Positions 1 to 7,446 of a DNA stretch of 64,000 nucleotides are shown here, piece by piece. Position numbers and translations under genes: made by a program. Below the pieces are notes generated by a model. It had not been told where the DNA came from, did not search any database, and was given only the letters and a program-made list of their open reading frames with translations. Numbering within the stretch: the stretch's first letter is position 1; every line of letters starts with the position of its first letter. The stretch covers positions 62,001 to 126,000 of the forward strand of contig JAUQWZ010000057.1 in the NCBI GenBank assembly GCA_030834905.1. The letters are read 5' to 3'. This DNA is from Aggregatilineales bacterium (lineage in GTDB: Bacteria > Chloroflexota > Anaerolineae > Aggregatilineales > Phototrophicaceae).

Positions 1-895
1 ACTGGATTTCAAAGCGGCGGCTGATCAGCTTGGCATTGAACTGACTCAGCAGAAGAAACAGCAGCGCCGCCCGCCGGTCCCACAGCCGCCGGTGAATACG
101 TCTGATCTAAAAGACGCGCCCTGTTTTGCCCCCGAGTGGCAGCGTGGCGCAGATCGGTTCGTCGGAGACTGCACGCTCAGATTACAGGATGAATGGGATC
201 GCCTGAGCGCTGGCGCATATCTTGAGGCGCGGGGCATTACCCGTGAGGCTGCTGGCGCTGCTGAGCTAGGCGTGAATGCTCACAGCCACAATGCCGAATG
301 GGGCAAGCTCAAGGTGTGGCTGCCCCGGGGGATCGTTATTCCGTGGCAGATCCCGCACACCTACTGGAACATCCGAATCCGCAGACCTAACGCGGATCTT
401 CAGGACGGCGATAACAAATACATGCCGCCCGCCGGTGTGAGTAACGGGCTGTACAACGCTCATTTCATCACCCCGCGCAAGACGGTGGTAATGGTTGAAG
501 GTGAGCTAGACGCCATTCTCATCAACTGGCACGTTCATCGTGCCGGAATCGAAAATCTGTGGGCAGTTGCGACCGGCGGCACAACCGGCGGGCGGCTGCT
601 GAGGTGGGTCACGCTGGTATCGCTGGCGCGGCGCGTGCTGCTGGCGTTCGATGCTGATGAAAACGGCGCGGGGGATGATGCCGCCGCCTGGTGGATGAAA
701 GCGGTTGGCAGCAAAGCACAGCGCCTGATCCCGACCCATCACGATCCTACTGATATGTGGAAAGCTGGTGAGAGCATCGTTGACTGGATTCGGGGGGCGC
801 TCGCTCCACAGCCCGCGGCGGTCAAGGTCCCGGCTGCACATTCACAGCGAGCCATGTTCGCCATGAAGGTGAACAGCTATCAGGGGGGAATGTGA
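1..895 (+). CDS. CHC2/TOPRIM-type DNA primase, 5' end beyond the window
   Basis: The reading frame is open from base 2, so the first GTG at 92 is internal and the N-terminus lies outside the window. The first visible residues (LDFKAAADQLGI) match the end of a CHC2 zinc-finger domain of DnaG-like primases. A TOPRIM fold follows: the conserved Glu is in VEGELDAI (about 496-519) and the acidic pair in AFDADENG (about 646-669), with GDD just after. These residues bind the metal for primer synthesis. Primases of this stand-alone kind are typical of phages, plasmids and integrated elements, which fits the ParB-like gene overlapped by TGATG at 895 and the integrase at the end of the block. A helicase domain is not present in the part seen. 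Function is confident; the exact element type is not. Confidence 0.8.
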   Translation, partial: LDFKAAADQLGIELTQQKKQQRRPPVPQPPVNTSDLKDAPCFAPEWQRGADRFVGDCTLRLQDEWDRLSAGAYLEARGITREAAGAAELGVNAHSHNAEWGKLKVWLPRGIVIPWQIPHTYWNIRIRRPNADLQDGDNKYMPPAGVSNGLYNAHFITPRKTVVMVEGELDAILINWHVHRAGIENLWAVATGGTTGGRLLRWVTLVSLARRVLLAFDADENGAGDDAAAWWMKAVGSKAQRLIPTHHDPTDMWKAGESIVDWIRGALAPQPAAVKVPAAHSQRAMFAMKVNSYQGGM

Positions 896-2460
896 TGGGT
901 ACAGAAGTTAGACTCGATCTGATAGAGAGCAATGACGAGCTGCAAGCGCGGTACTACAAGCTCAACGGCGCTGTCGTCTATGACTATGAAGAACAAATGA
1001 AGGCGGGTGATAAGTTCCCGCCGGTTGTCCTCTTCCACGATGGCGAGCGCTACTGGCTGGCTGACGGCTTTCACCGCGTGGCAGCCGCCCGGCAGATGGA
1101 CGCAAAGTACATTGACGCTGAAGTGCATCAGGGCACACAGCGCGACGCCATGCTCTACGCCAATGGACCGGCGAACCGTGAGCACGGGCTGCAACTGACT
1201 CGGGATGATAAGCGCAACCGCGTAGACCGAATGCTCCAAGATGATGAATGGTCACAGTGGAGCGACCGCAAGATCGGCAAACACTGCGGTGTTAGCCACA
1301 CGTTCGTCGCCATGAGGCGAGATCGCTTAGCACCAAGTGGCAACGTTGCCACACCTGAACGGCACTGGGGGCTACTGAACGGCATGGCGTTCTGGAAGAT
1401 GGTTGAGAAGCTAGAACTCGATAAGGCGACCATCATCAGCCAGCTACAGCAGGGCGCGAATGTACTCACTGACCTGAGCATGACGAAAGATGAAGCGTGG
1501 CAGAAGCTCACCGAGCAGGGGATACGGCAGGCATCGACTCGCTGCCCGGTTGATTCTACAGTTTTTCACCTTGCTACGAGGCGCGTTGCCAGAGTGACAG
1601 GTTACAACGTTAGCAATATGGGGCTGGCGCTAAAGGTCTTTGACCTGAAGCAAGAGGTTGATGAAGTGTGGCTAGCCGACGGGATCGCCACGGCAACACA
1701 GTATGAGATCGATTCCTACCTCAAGCCAGCGGCTGTTGAAACGGAGCGCCCACTCTCTGTTGTTGATGTAGTGATCACCCGGTCTGGTCATATTGGATTT
1801 GTAAAACACATCAACGGGGCATTCAACATCGTTACTACCGTGAACGGTGAACAGCCCCACTACAGGCAGGATCTCACCCTCATTGACCTAACAGACGGCG
1901 CGCTGCCAAAGACACTGACAGAGCAGCAGCGCACAGAGTTTCACATCCTGTCAGCAAAGCAACTGGCTGAGTGGAATGAAAGAGATGCCGATATCCAACC
2001 GGAGCCAGAGCCTAACCCGTTCCAGGTAGGGGATCGTGTCCAATGGAAGGATGGCAGAGGCAACGGCACGATCCGCTATCTCAAAGGGGAGAAGTGCGGC
2101 GTCAACTTGGACACCTCGCACACCACGCATTACTACCATTGGCAAGAACTGGAATACGAGGTTGTGGCTGAGCAGCCTGCTGAGAATGATTCTGACCGGC
2201 TCCAGTGGGGTGATGGTCAGATCATGACTGAGGATGAGCAGGCTGAATATGAAAAGGCAGCCGGTTGGCAGCAGCTATCGAATTACGAGGCTGAGCATGT
2301 CGTTGAGGTTCTTCCTGCACTAAAGAGGCTGCTCGATTACAGCGAAGGAACTATTGATCTATACCAAGCCATTCGGAGTGACATTCGCCAACTCGCATAC
2401 TTCATTGCCGGGATCGAAGCCGTTGTAGATTGTGAAGAGAAGCAGGCAGCAGCCAGTTGA
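895..2460 (+). CDS. ParB/Srx-domain protein of the mobile element
   Basis: A 521-residue protein. The N-terminal 120 residues form a ParB/sulfiredoxin-like nuclease fold, with the hallmark ADGFHRVAAAR at about residues 60-70. A helix-turn-helix-like stretch follows (DRKIGKHCGVSHTFV, about 125-140), the usual ParB order. The long C-terminal part is not one I recognise; near residues 385-420 it has a small beta-rich segment (FQVGDRVQWKDGRGNGTI) resembling KOW/SH3-like modules. The ATG at 895 overlaps the TGA of the primase (TGATG), and a GGGGGG run lies just upstream; a GTG at 892 is an alternative start. Such proteins serve as plasmid/phage partition or DNA-binding factors, and some are nucleases. 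The role here is inferred only from family and neighbours. Confidence 0.72.
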   Translation: MGTEVRLDLIESNDELQARYYKLNGAVVYDYEEQMKAGDKFPPVVLFHDGERYWLADGFHRVAAARQMDAKYIDAEVHQGTQRDAMLYANGPANREHGLQLTRDDKRNRVDRMLQDDEWSQWSDRKIGKHCGVSHTFVAMRRDRLAPSGNVATPERHWGLLNGMAFWKMVEKLELDKATIISQLQQGANVLTDLSMTKDEAWQKLTEQGIRQASTRCPVDSTVFHLATRRVARVTGYNVSNMGLALKVFDLKQEVDEVWLADGIATATQYEIDSYLKPAAVETERPLSVVDVVITRSGHIGFVKHINGAFNIVTTVNGEQPHYRQDLTLIDLTDGALPKTLTEQQRTEFHILSAKQLAEWNERDADIQPEPEPNPFQVGDRVQWKDGRGNGTIRYLKGEKCGVNLDTSHTTHYYHWQELEYEVVAEQPAENDSDRLQWGDGQIMTEDEQAEYEKAAGWQQLSNYEAEHVVEVLPALKRLLDYSEGTIDLYQAIRSDIRQLAYFIAGIEAVVDCEEKQAAAS

Positions 2461-2461
2461 A

Positions 2462-2506
2462 ACAATCGCGCCGCCTGGCTGTTGATAGGGCAGGGCGGCG
2501 CGTTGT
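2462..2506. repeat. GC-rich hairpin between element genes
   Basis: A perfect 9-bp stem (CGCGCCGCC at 2467-2475 with GGCGGCGCG at 2494-2502) is extended by ACAA/TTGT after a one-base bulge. It sits directly after the ParB-like stop codon. No T-run follows, so it is not a standard terminator; it may slow transcription or stabilise the upstream mRNA 3' end. Its loop contains a 15-mer that recurs at 2588-2602. Confidence 0.6.
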
Positions 2507-2540
2507 GAGTGTCCGTAAACACCCAAGAGGAGTATAGCAC

Positions 2541-2876
2541 GTGGCAGCAATTGATTTAAGAAATGCGCAGAGATCAGAGACAGGGGAGTTGATAGGGCAG
2601 GGGAGAGAGTTCAGAACGTCTCGGAACCAATTTGGTACTGAAACGTCACACCCACTCCCCTCATTCCCGGAGCACATTCAGAAGCGAATTTACGATGTGG
2701 TGTGCAATGCCGATGGGTGGGTCAGCCGCGCCGATATCGCAAAAGCGCTTGGTCTGAAAAAGACACCCTATCTAGTCGGGCATCTTGAGGCGTTGGTTGG
2801 AGCCGGTTATTTGCATCGCGATCAGGTCGTGCGACCTAGCGGTATGGTGATGTATTTCTACGAGGTGAAACGATGA
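2541..2876 (+). CDS. Winged-helix DNA-binding protein of the element
   Basis: A 111-residue protein starting at GTG, chosen because AGAGGAG lies about 10 bases upstream. Residues 45-110 read as a winged helix: a helix (IQKRIYDVVCNA), then a recognition region (WVSRADIAKALGLKKTPYLVGHLEALVGAGYL), then a beta wing (GMVMYFYEVKR). The pattern is like small transcription regulators that sense nothing obvious. The N-terminal 40 residues are polar and probably disordered. It overlaps the next gene by ATGA, so the two are likely co-translated. A role as the element's regulator is plausible but unproven. Confidence 0.6.
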   Translation: MAAIDLRNAQRSETGELIGQGREFRTSRNQFGTETSHPLPSFPEHIQKRIYDVVCNADGWVSRADIAKALGLKKTPYLVGHLEALVGAGYLHRDQVVRPSGMVMYFYEVKR

Positions 2877-3139
2877 GCACAAAACAACAAAGGCTACAAA
2901 CCGTCATTAACGAAGTTCTCGCAGAACGGGACAGCCAAGATCGAAAGTGGGGTGAGCAAAATCATGATGATTATCGTTGGCTCACCATTTTGACTGAGGA
3001 GATAGGCGAACTGGCGCAAGCTGCACTCCATGATGAGTTTGGAGGCAAACATGCTGGAACGCTGGAATCTGAACTGATACAGGCGGCGGCTGTATGTGTC
3101 GCTTGGCTTGAGTGTATCGAACGCCGAACCAACCCTTAG
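2873..3139 (+). CDS. MazG-like nucleotide pyrophosphohydrolase-family protein
   Basis: An 88-residue all-helical protein. It carries the features of the short MazG-like family often found in phages: an N-terminal RDSQDRKWGEQNH segment, EEIGELAQA (the ExxE metal site, about residues 42-50) and ESELIQAAAVCVAW (about 65-78), where the second metal motif falls. In this branch the last Asp of ExxD is replaced by Gln, as in several phage-type relatives. Family members hydrolyse (d)NTPs to monophosphates and can change nucleotide pools or alarmone levels in the host. The substrate cannot be told from sequence. The start overlaps the previous stop (ATGA). Confidence 0.65.
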   Translation: MSTKQQRLQTVINEVLAERDSQDRKWGEQNHDDYRWLTILTEEIGELAQAALHDEFGGKHAGTLESELIQAAAVCVAWLECIERRTNP

Positions 3140-3156
3140 CAGACATACGAGGTGAA

Positions 3157-3372
3157 ATGACAATGAGTATCAAAGAATTTGAAGCCATGCAGCGCAGGAT
3201 GCTCACAGAAGGGTTCCGGCGGTACATCAATCCTCTCGATGCAGAGGTGGTAAGTGATCACGGATGTGTCTACTGCGAAGGTGGCAACGTCTATGCAACC
3301 GGGCTTATAAGAGGCAAAACATATTACGCCTATGCGGTCTGTCGCGATTGCGACATTGTAGAAGAATTCTGA
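3157..3372 (+). CDS. Small Cys-rich (putative zinc-binding) protein
   Basis: A 71-residue protein. The start ATG at 3157 follows GAGGTGAA with tight spacing; longer in-frame starts upstream lack such a site. The C-terminal half carries CVYCEGG and VCRDCD, two CxxC pairs about 28 residues apart, the layout of a small zinc ribbon, with a YxxGLIRGKTYYAYAV beta hairpin between them. I do not recognise a specific family. It lies between the MazG-like gene and the integrase and is probably a DNA- or protein-binding accessory gene of the element. Confidence 0.5.
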   Translation: MTMSIKEFEAMQRRMLTEGFRRYINPLDAEVVSDHGCVYCEGGNVYATGLIRGKTYYAYAVCRDCDIVEEF

Positions 3373-3384
3373 ATCAGACTCTAA

Positions 3385-3407
3385 CCGGGCGGGAAGTTCC
3401 CGCCCGG
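3385..3407. repeat. Perfect inverted repeat before the integrase
   Basis: CCGGGCGGGAA and TTCCCGCCCGG are separated by one base, so the likely RNA form is a 10-bp stem with a 3-base loop. It lies between the small Cys-rich gene and the integrase start, with no T-run. It could be a pause/termination site limiting integrase read-through, or a protein-binding site. Confidence 0.6.
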
Positions 3408-3428
3408 CTCTCCCACAAGGACAACATC

Positions 3429-4292
3429 GTGAATACCATCATCGAACTGCTGCCCCGCTATGAGCGCTACTTGCGCCATGAGAGGCAGGCAGCACAGGCG
3501 ACCATCCATGCGTATACAAGCGATCTGCGCGTGCTGAGCGAAGTCATACCCCAGCCGGTCGAGCAGGTTGAGCTTAATGATTTTCGCAGACACGTCATGA
3601 ACCTCTCCGAGCTAGGCAGGAAAGCCGCCACGATTGAGCGCAAGATCGCCGGATACCGCACGTTCTGGCACTGGCTGATTCTGGAAAAGATCGTGACTGT
3701 GAACGTGCCAGATGGCATCAGCATCAAAAAGCGCCCGCGCCCGATCCCGCGCTGGCTCTCTGAGGACGACCTACGGACGTTCGTCAACACGCCTGAGCCA
3801 AAGCTCCGTAATGCCACGGCATGGAAGCTGCTCGGCTGGCTCGGACTGCGCAGGTCCGAAATCCTGAATATGAAAGTCCGTGACCTGATGCTCAGTGACC
3901 GGGCGGTGCTCATCCGAAACGGCAAAGGGAATAAGGATCGGCTGCTGGTCTTGCCTGAACAAGTGATAGATGACCTGTATTGTTTAACGGCAGGGCAGGG
4001 GGATGATGAGCTTATTTTCAAAGGGGACTTTGGCGGGGCATGGAGCGTCAGATCATTCAAGCACAACTTTGACAAGCATCTGGCAAGATGTGGCTTAGAG
4101 GGCAAGCATATTACCCCGCACACCTTGCGCCACACGTTCGCTACTCATCTGGTGAGGCGCGGCGTGTCCATCGTTGATGTGAAGGCGCTGCTGGGGCATT
4201 CAGACATCAAGACGACGATCATCTATCTGCACAGCGACCAGGCGCAGTTGCGCCGGGCAATGGATAAGCATGTGCTGAATGATGAAAAATAA
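3429..4292 (+). CDS. Tyrosine recombinase/integrase
   Basis: A 287-residue protein if it starts at the GTG at 3429; a longer frame upstream runs through the preceding gene and is unlikely. The N-terminal SAM-like core-binding domain covers about residues 1-90. The catalytic domain holds the first Arg in GLRRSEIL (about 140), HTLRHTFATHLVRRG (HxxR, about 238), LLGHSDIKTT (second His, about 263) and the nucleophile Tyr in TIIYLHSD (about 270). All XerC/D-type active residues are present. Length matches small XerC-like integrases. It converges on rnpB and ends about 5 bp from the RNA gene's 3' end, the classic position of an integrase next to its attachment site. Confidence 0.88.
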   Translation: MNTIIELLPRYERYLRHERQAAQATIHAYTSDLRVLSEVIPQPVEQVELNDFRRHVMNLSELGRKAATIERKIAGYRTFWHWLILEKIVTVNVPDGISIKKRPRPIPRWLSEDDLRTFVNTPEPKLRNATAWKLLGWLGLRRSEILNMKVRDLMLSDRAVLIRNGKGNKDRLLVLPEQVIDDLYCLTAGQGDDELIFKGDFGGAWSVRSFKHNFDKHLARCGLEGKHITPHTLRHTFATHLVRRGVSIVDVKALLGHSDIKTTIIYLHSDQAQLRRAMDKHVLNDEK

Positions 4293-4295
4293 GAA

Positions 4296-4677
4296 CTGCG
4301 TCCAAGTGAACCGGTAAGCCGCTTTCTGTACCCCGCCAGACGGCAGGGCGATGATCATCTCTCTAGCGGCTGAATTACTCCAGCCGTCATGCAGCCTACC
4401 CGGTGCGGAGCGGGTCACTCCACTGCACCTGCTTGGCCTTGCTCCCGGTGGGGTTTGCCTAGCCGCCGACATCGCTGCCGACGCTGGTGGTCTCTTACAC
4501 CACCGTTTCACCCTCGCGGTGGCGGGACTGGCACGCCAGCCTCGCCGCCGCACTACACCTCTCTGTTGCACTGTGCCGTCGGGTCGCCCCGCCTGGCTGT
4601 TAGCCAGCACCGTACCCTGTGGAGAGCGGACTTTCCTCGACTCTTTCGAGCCGCGATCATCTGGTTTACTTGGACGC
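4296..4677 (-). ncRNA. rnpB: RNase P RNA, bacterial type A
   Basis: The catalytic RNA that matures tRNA 5' ends. On the minus strand the conserved blocks occur in order: GAGGAAAGTCC near the 5' end (about 4637-4627), ACCGGGAGCAAGGCC and GGTAGGCTGCATGA in the middle, and TACAGAAAGCGGCTTACC near the 3' end. The P1 helix closes the molecule: GCGTCCAAGTAAACC (from 4677) pairs with GGTTCACTTGGACGC (ending at 4298) over 15 bp with one G-U. About 382 nt is normal for type A. The 3' end abuts the integrase gene of the mobile element; the T-rich stretch after P1 (CTTATTTTT) comes from that gene's last codons and may act in termination. Confidence 0.95.
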
Positions 4678-4683
4678 ACGACT

Positions 4684-4689
4684 ATTATA
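4684..4689 (-). promoter_or_regulatory. rnpB promoter -10
   Basis: A perfect TATAAT on the minus strand lies 7 bases before the first base of the P1 helix. A weak -35 (TATTAA) lies 17 bases further up. Position and perfect -10 fit a strong constitutive promoter for the RNA. Confidence 0.7.
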
Positions 4690-4832
4690 GAACATTTCAG
4701 CCTGCCTTAATAGACTCATTCTCCAGGCGGGCGGCGGGGGAGCGTGGGTTGTTTTGACCCTGTGCTGCCATTACAATGAGGTCGTTCGATGGGGGACAGA
4801 AGCGCTGTTCCCGTTTGGTTCGGCAAGGATTT

Positions 4833-7259
4833 ATGGCAAGTATGACCAAGATGCCGACTGCGCCCGGCTGGGTGCAGCGGCTTGTAAACGGCTGGCAGTC
4901 GTTCTTTGTTCCGGGTGATATCAGTACGCTTTTCGTCGCGGTGGCGCTGCTGCTGATGCCTGCGCTGTCGCTGGGGGCGGCGGGCTGGTCGCTGAGCATG
5001 AACACGCTGGTGACGGTCACCGTCCTGAGCGTGCTGTTTGGCTTCGTGCTGGCGCGCAGTCAATATAACGAGCTGCTTGGCTTGATGCTGAGCGCCATCT
5101 ACGGGGCATGTTTCGTGCTGCTGATCGCGGCATATAACCAGCCGGGCGGCTTGCGCGACGGCGTGTATGAGCTGTTTTCGCGGCTGATCATCTGGGCGAG
5201 GGATGCCGCGACCGGCGGTATCAACCAGGACGATCTGGTGCTGACGCTGCTGATCTCGGCGCTGTTCTGGTTTCTGGGCTACAACCTGTCGTGGCATCTG
5301 TTCCGGGTTGACCGCATCTGGCGGGCGGTGCTGCCGCCGGGACTGATTCTGATCACCAACAGCGTTTACTACACCGGCGCGGCGAATCTCGAAGGCTATC
5401 TGATTGTCTTCGTGTTTCTGGTGCTGCTGCTGGTGGTGCGCTCGAATCTCGACGCGCGCGAGTGGGACTGGTACATGAACGGCGTTCGCGTGCCGCGCAG
5501 GCTGCGCGCCCGCGTGTTCGCCGTCGGCGCGGCGCTGGCGCTGGTGGTGATGATCGGCGCGTGGCTGGTGCCGCAGAGCGATCTACAGGATCGACTCAAC
5601 CGCTTTCAGGAATTCATGCAGTCTGAGCCGGTGATGAAGCTGAGCGAGCTTTACAACCGGCTGTTTTCGCCGCTCGAAACCGAAGGACCGACGACGGCAG
5701 ACTATTACGGCGGCGATTCGCTCAATCTCGGCGGCGCGATTCGGCTGGGCGATCAGGTTGTCTTTCTGGCGTCAGCGCCGAACACCCGCCGCTATTACTG
5801 GCGGTCGCGGGTGTTTGACAACTACGATCTGGGACGCTGGTCATCGACGGCGGGCGTGCGGCTGACCGATCCCGAAGCGCCGCTGGACATTGTGCAGGAT
5901 CCATTTTCAGGGGCGGAGCGCGCGCCGGTGCAGCAGCAGTTCACGATGGGCTTGAGCGCCTCGCGGCTGGTGTATACCGCGCCGCAGCCGTCGCGCGTTG
6001 ATCTATCGACGCGCAGTGACCTGAGCTATGCGCCTGACCAGAGTATGATTATCTCGGTCATCCGCCCGATGCGGGTGCTGTACGAAGGCGATAGCTACAC
6101 GGCAACCAGTCTGATGAGCAGCGCGACGGCGGATCATCTGCGGGGGGCGGGTACGGATTACCCGCAGTGGGTGCGCGATACCTATTCCTCCTATTTCCCA
6201 TCGGTCACGCAGCGGACGATTGACCTGGCGCGGCAGATTGTATCGCAGGCGGGCGCGGTCACGCCCTATGACCAGGCGAAGGCGATTGAGACGTGGCTGC
6301 GGACGAATATCGAATACAACGAAATCATCCCCGAACCGCCGGTTGGCGTTGACCCGGTGGACTGGGTGCTGTTTGATTATCGCGAGGGGTACTGCAATTA
6401 CTACGCCTCGGCGATGGTCGTCATGCTGCGCAGCCTGAATATTCCGGCGCGGATGGCGGCGGGTTTCGCCCAGGGCAACTGGAACGCTGAGGAGAACGCT
6501 TTTGTCGTGCGCGAGCGCGACGCGCATACCTGGGTCGAGGTCTATTTCCCCGGTTATGGCTGGATCGAATTTGAGCCGACATCGGCGCAGGCACCGCTGA
6601 ATCGCGGAGACCAGATCGCCATCCCGCAGGGGCAGCCGCCCACCAGTACGCCGCTGCCGTCGCCAACTCCGACGGACACGCCAGAGCCTTCACCGACCCC
6701 GACACGTGCCGCCAACTCGGAGACTACGCCTGAGACTGAGAGCAATGTGCTGCCGCCTACGCTCACGTCGACTCCGTCGCCGACGCCGACTCCGGTGATC
6801 GTGCCGACAACGCCGCCACCGCTGCGCCCACAGCCGCGCGATCCGCTGTCGTTTCTGCTGCCTGCGATTGGCGTTGGGCTGGCGCTGCTGCTGCTGGTGG
6901 GCATGGCGCTGGGAATCATCGTTTTCATTTACTGGTACTGGGAATGGCGCGGGATGCGCGGACTCAGCCCGGTGGCGCGCGCCTATGCGCGGCTGGAGCG
7001 TTATATCCGGTTGATCGGCATCCGCGTTCTGCCCCAGCAGACGCCCGACGAGCGCCGCCAGCACATTGCGCGCGAGCTGCCGGTGGTCGAGCCGCCGGTG
7101 ACGGCAATCACCAACCTCTACTCGGCTGAACGCTACGGACGACCCGCCGAAGTGGAGTCGTCACAGAAGGTCAGGGTAGCGGAAAAAGCGTGGTCAGACG
7201 CGCGCGGCAACATTTTGCAGCGCTACCTGCGGCGGATTTTCATGCCCTGGAAGCGGTAG
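4833..7259 (+). CDS. TgpA-like membrane transglutaminase-domain protein
   Basis: About 808 residues from the ATG at 4833, which has AAGGA upstream. The N-terminal 250 residues hold several membrane segments in the DUF3488/TgpA style. The periplasmic or extracellular part has a transglutaminase-like core with Cys in YCNYYASAMVVMLRSL, His in RDAHTWVEVYFPGYGW and Asp/Glu in the following FEPTSAQ, i.e. an intact Cys-His-Asp triad. A Thr/Pro linker (TSTPLPSPTPTDTPEPSPTP) follows, then one more membrane helix and a C-terminal DUF4129-like cytoplasmic tail. Relatives often sit with MoxR ATPase and DUF58 genes, but these are absent here. Probable roles are peptide cross-linking, proteolysis or envelope maintenance; the substrate is unknown. 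Divergent from rnpB. Confidence 0.85.
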   Translation: MASMTKMPTAPGWVQRLVNGWQSFFVPGDISTLFVAVALLLMPALSLGAAGWSLSMNTLVTVTVLSVLFGFVLARSQYNELLGLMLSAIYGACFVLLIAAYNQPGGLRDGVYELFSRLIIWARDAATGGINQDDLVLTLLISALFWFLGYNLSWHLFRVDRIWRAVLPPGLILITNSVYYTGAANLEGYLIVFVFLVLLLVVRSNLDAREWDWYMNGVRVPRRLRARVFAVGAALALVVMIGAWLVPQSDLQDRLNRFQEFMQSEPVMKLSELYNRLFSPLETEGPTTADYYGGDSLNLGGAIRLGDQVVFLASAPNTRRYYWRSRVFDNYDLGRWSSTAGVRLTDPEAPLDIVQDPFSGAERAPVQQQFTMGLSASRLVYTAPQPSRVDLSTRSDLSYAPDQSMIISVIRPMRVLYEGDSYTATSLMSSATADHLRGAGTDYPQWVRDTYSSYFPSVTQRTIDLARQIVSQAGAVTPYDQAKAIETWLRTNIEYNEIIPEPPVGVDPVDWVLFDYREGYCNYYASAMVVMLRSLNIPARMAAGFAQGNWNAEENAFVVRERDAHTWVEVYFPGYGWIEFEPTSAQAPLNRGDQIAIPQGQPPTSTPLPSPTPTDTPEPSPTPTRAANSETTPETESNVLPPTLTSTPSPTPTPVIVPTTPPPLRPQPRDPLSFLLPAIGVGLALLLLVGMALGIIVFIYWYWEWRGMRGLSPVARAYARLERYIRLIGIRVLPQQTPDERRQHIARELPVVEPPVTAITNLYSAERYGRPAEVESSQKVRVAEKAWSDARGNILQRYLRRIFMPWKR

Positions 7260-7264
7260 GGCTA

Positions 7265-7367
7265 AGTTGAAAGTGGAAAGGCGCGATCTTTCAGCCTGCC
7301 GAACCCCGCACCGTCGGTGTGGAACGCATCAGTTCAAAGTTGAAAGTGGAAGGTCGCGATCTTTCAG
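7265..7367. repeat. Two direct copies of a ~30-bp element
   Basis: AAGTTGAAAGTGGAA followed by a GG(C/T)-type variant and CGCGATCTTTCAGC occurs at 7265-7295 and again at about 7337-7367, with only small differences. Each copy holds a TGAAAG...CTTTCA inverted repeat that can form a hairpin. The pair lies just after the transglutaminase stop codon. Confidence 0.7.
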
Positions 7368-7398
7368 CTTTGGGCTGTTAGGGTGAATGGAATCAAGA

Positions 7399-7421
7399 GG
7401 GGCGAGCCACCGGCTCGCCCC
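7399..7421. repeat. Short palindrome (interspersed family)
   Basis: GGGGCGAGCC and GGCTCGCCCC form a perfect 10-bp stem around ACC, followed by TAC. It belongs to the palindrome family also seen near 19643, 26013, 39156-39273 and 45526-45602. It lies between convergent genes and may end transcription, although no T-run is present. Confidence 0.7.
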
Positions 7422-7446
7422 TACGATTTATGTGTGATACTCAGGC

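Noticed and set aside
4351-4757. Two overlapping open frames of about 120 residues on the plus strand
   Set aside because: They run across rnpB on the opposite strand. The RNA's conserved blocks explain the sequence, and the proteins show no domain.
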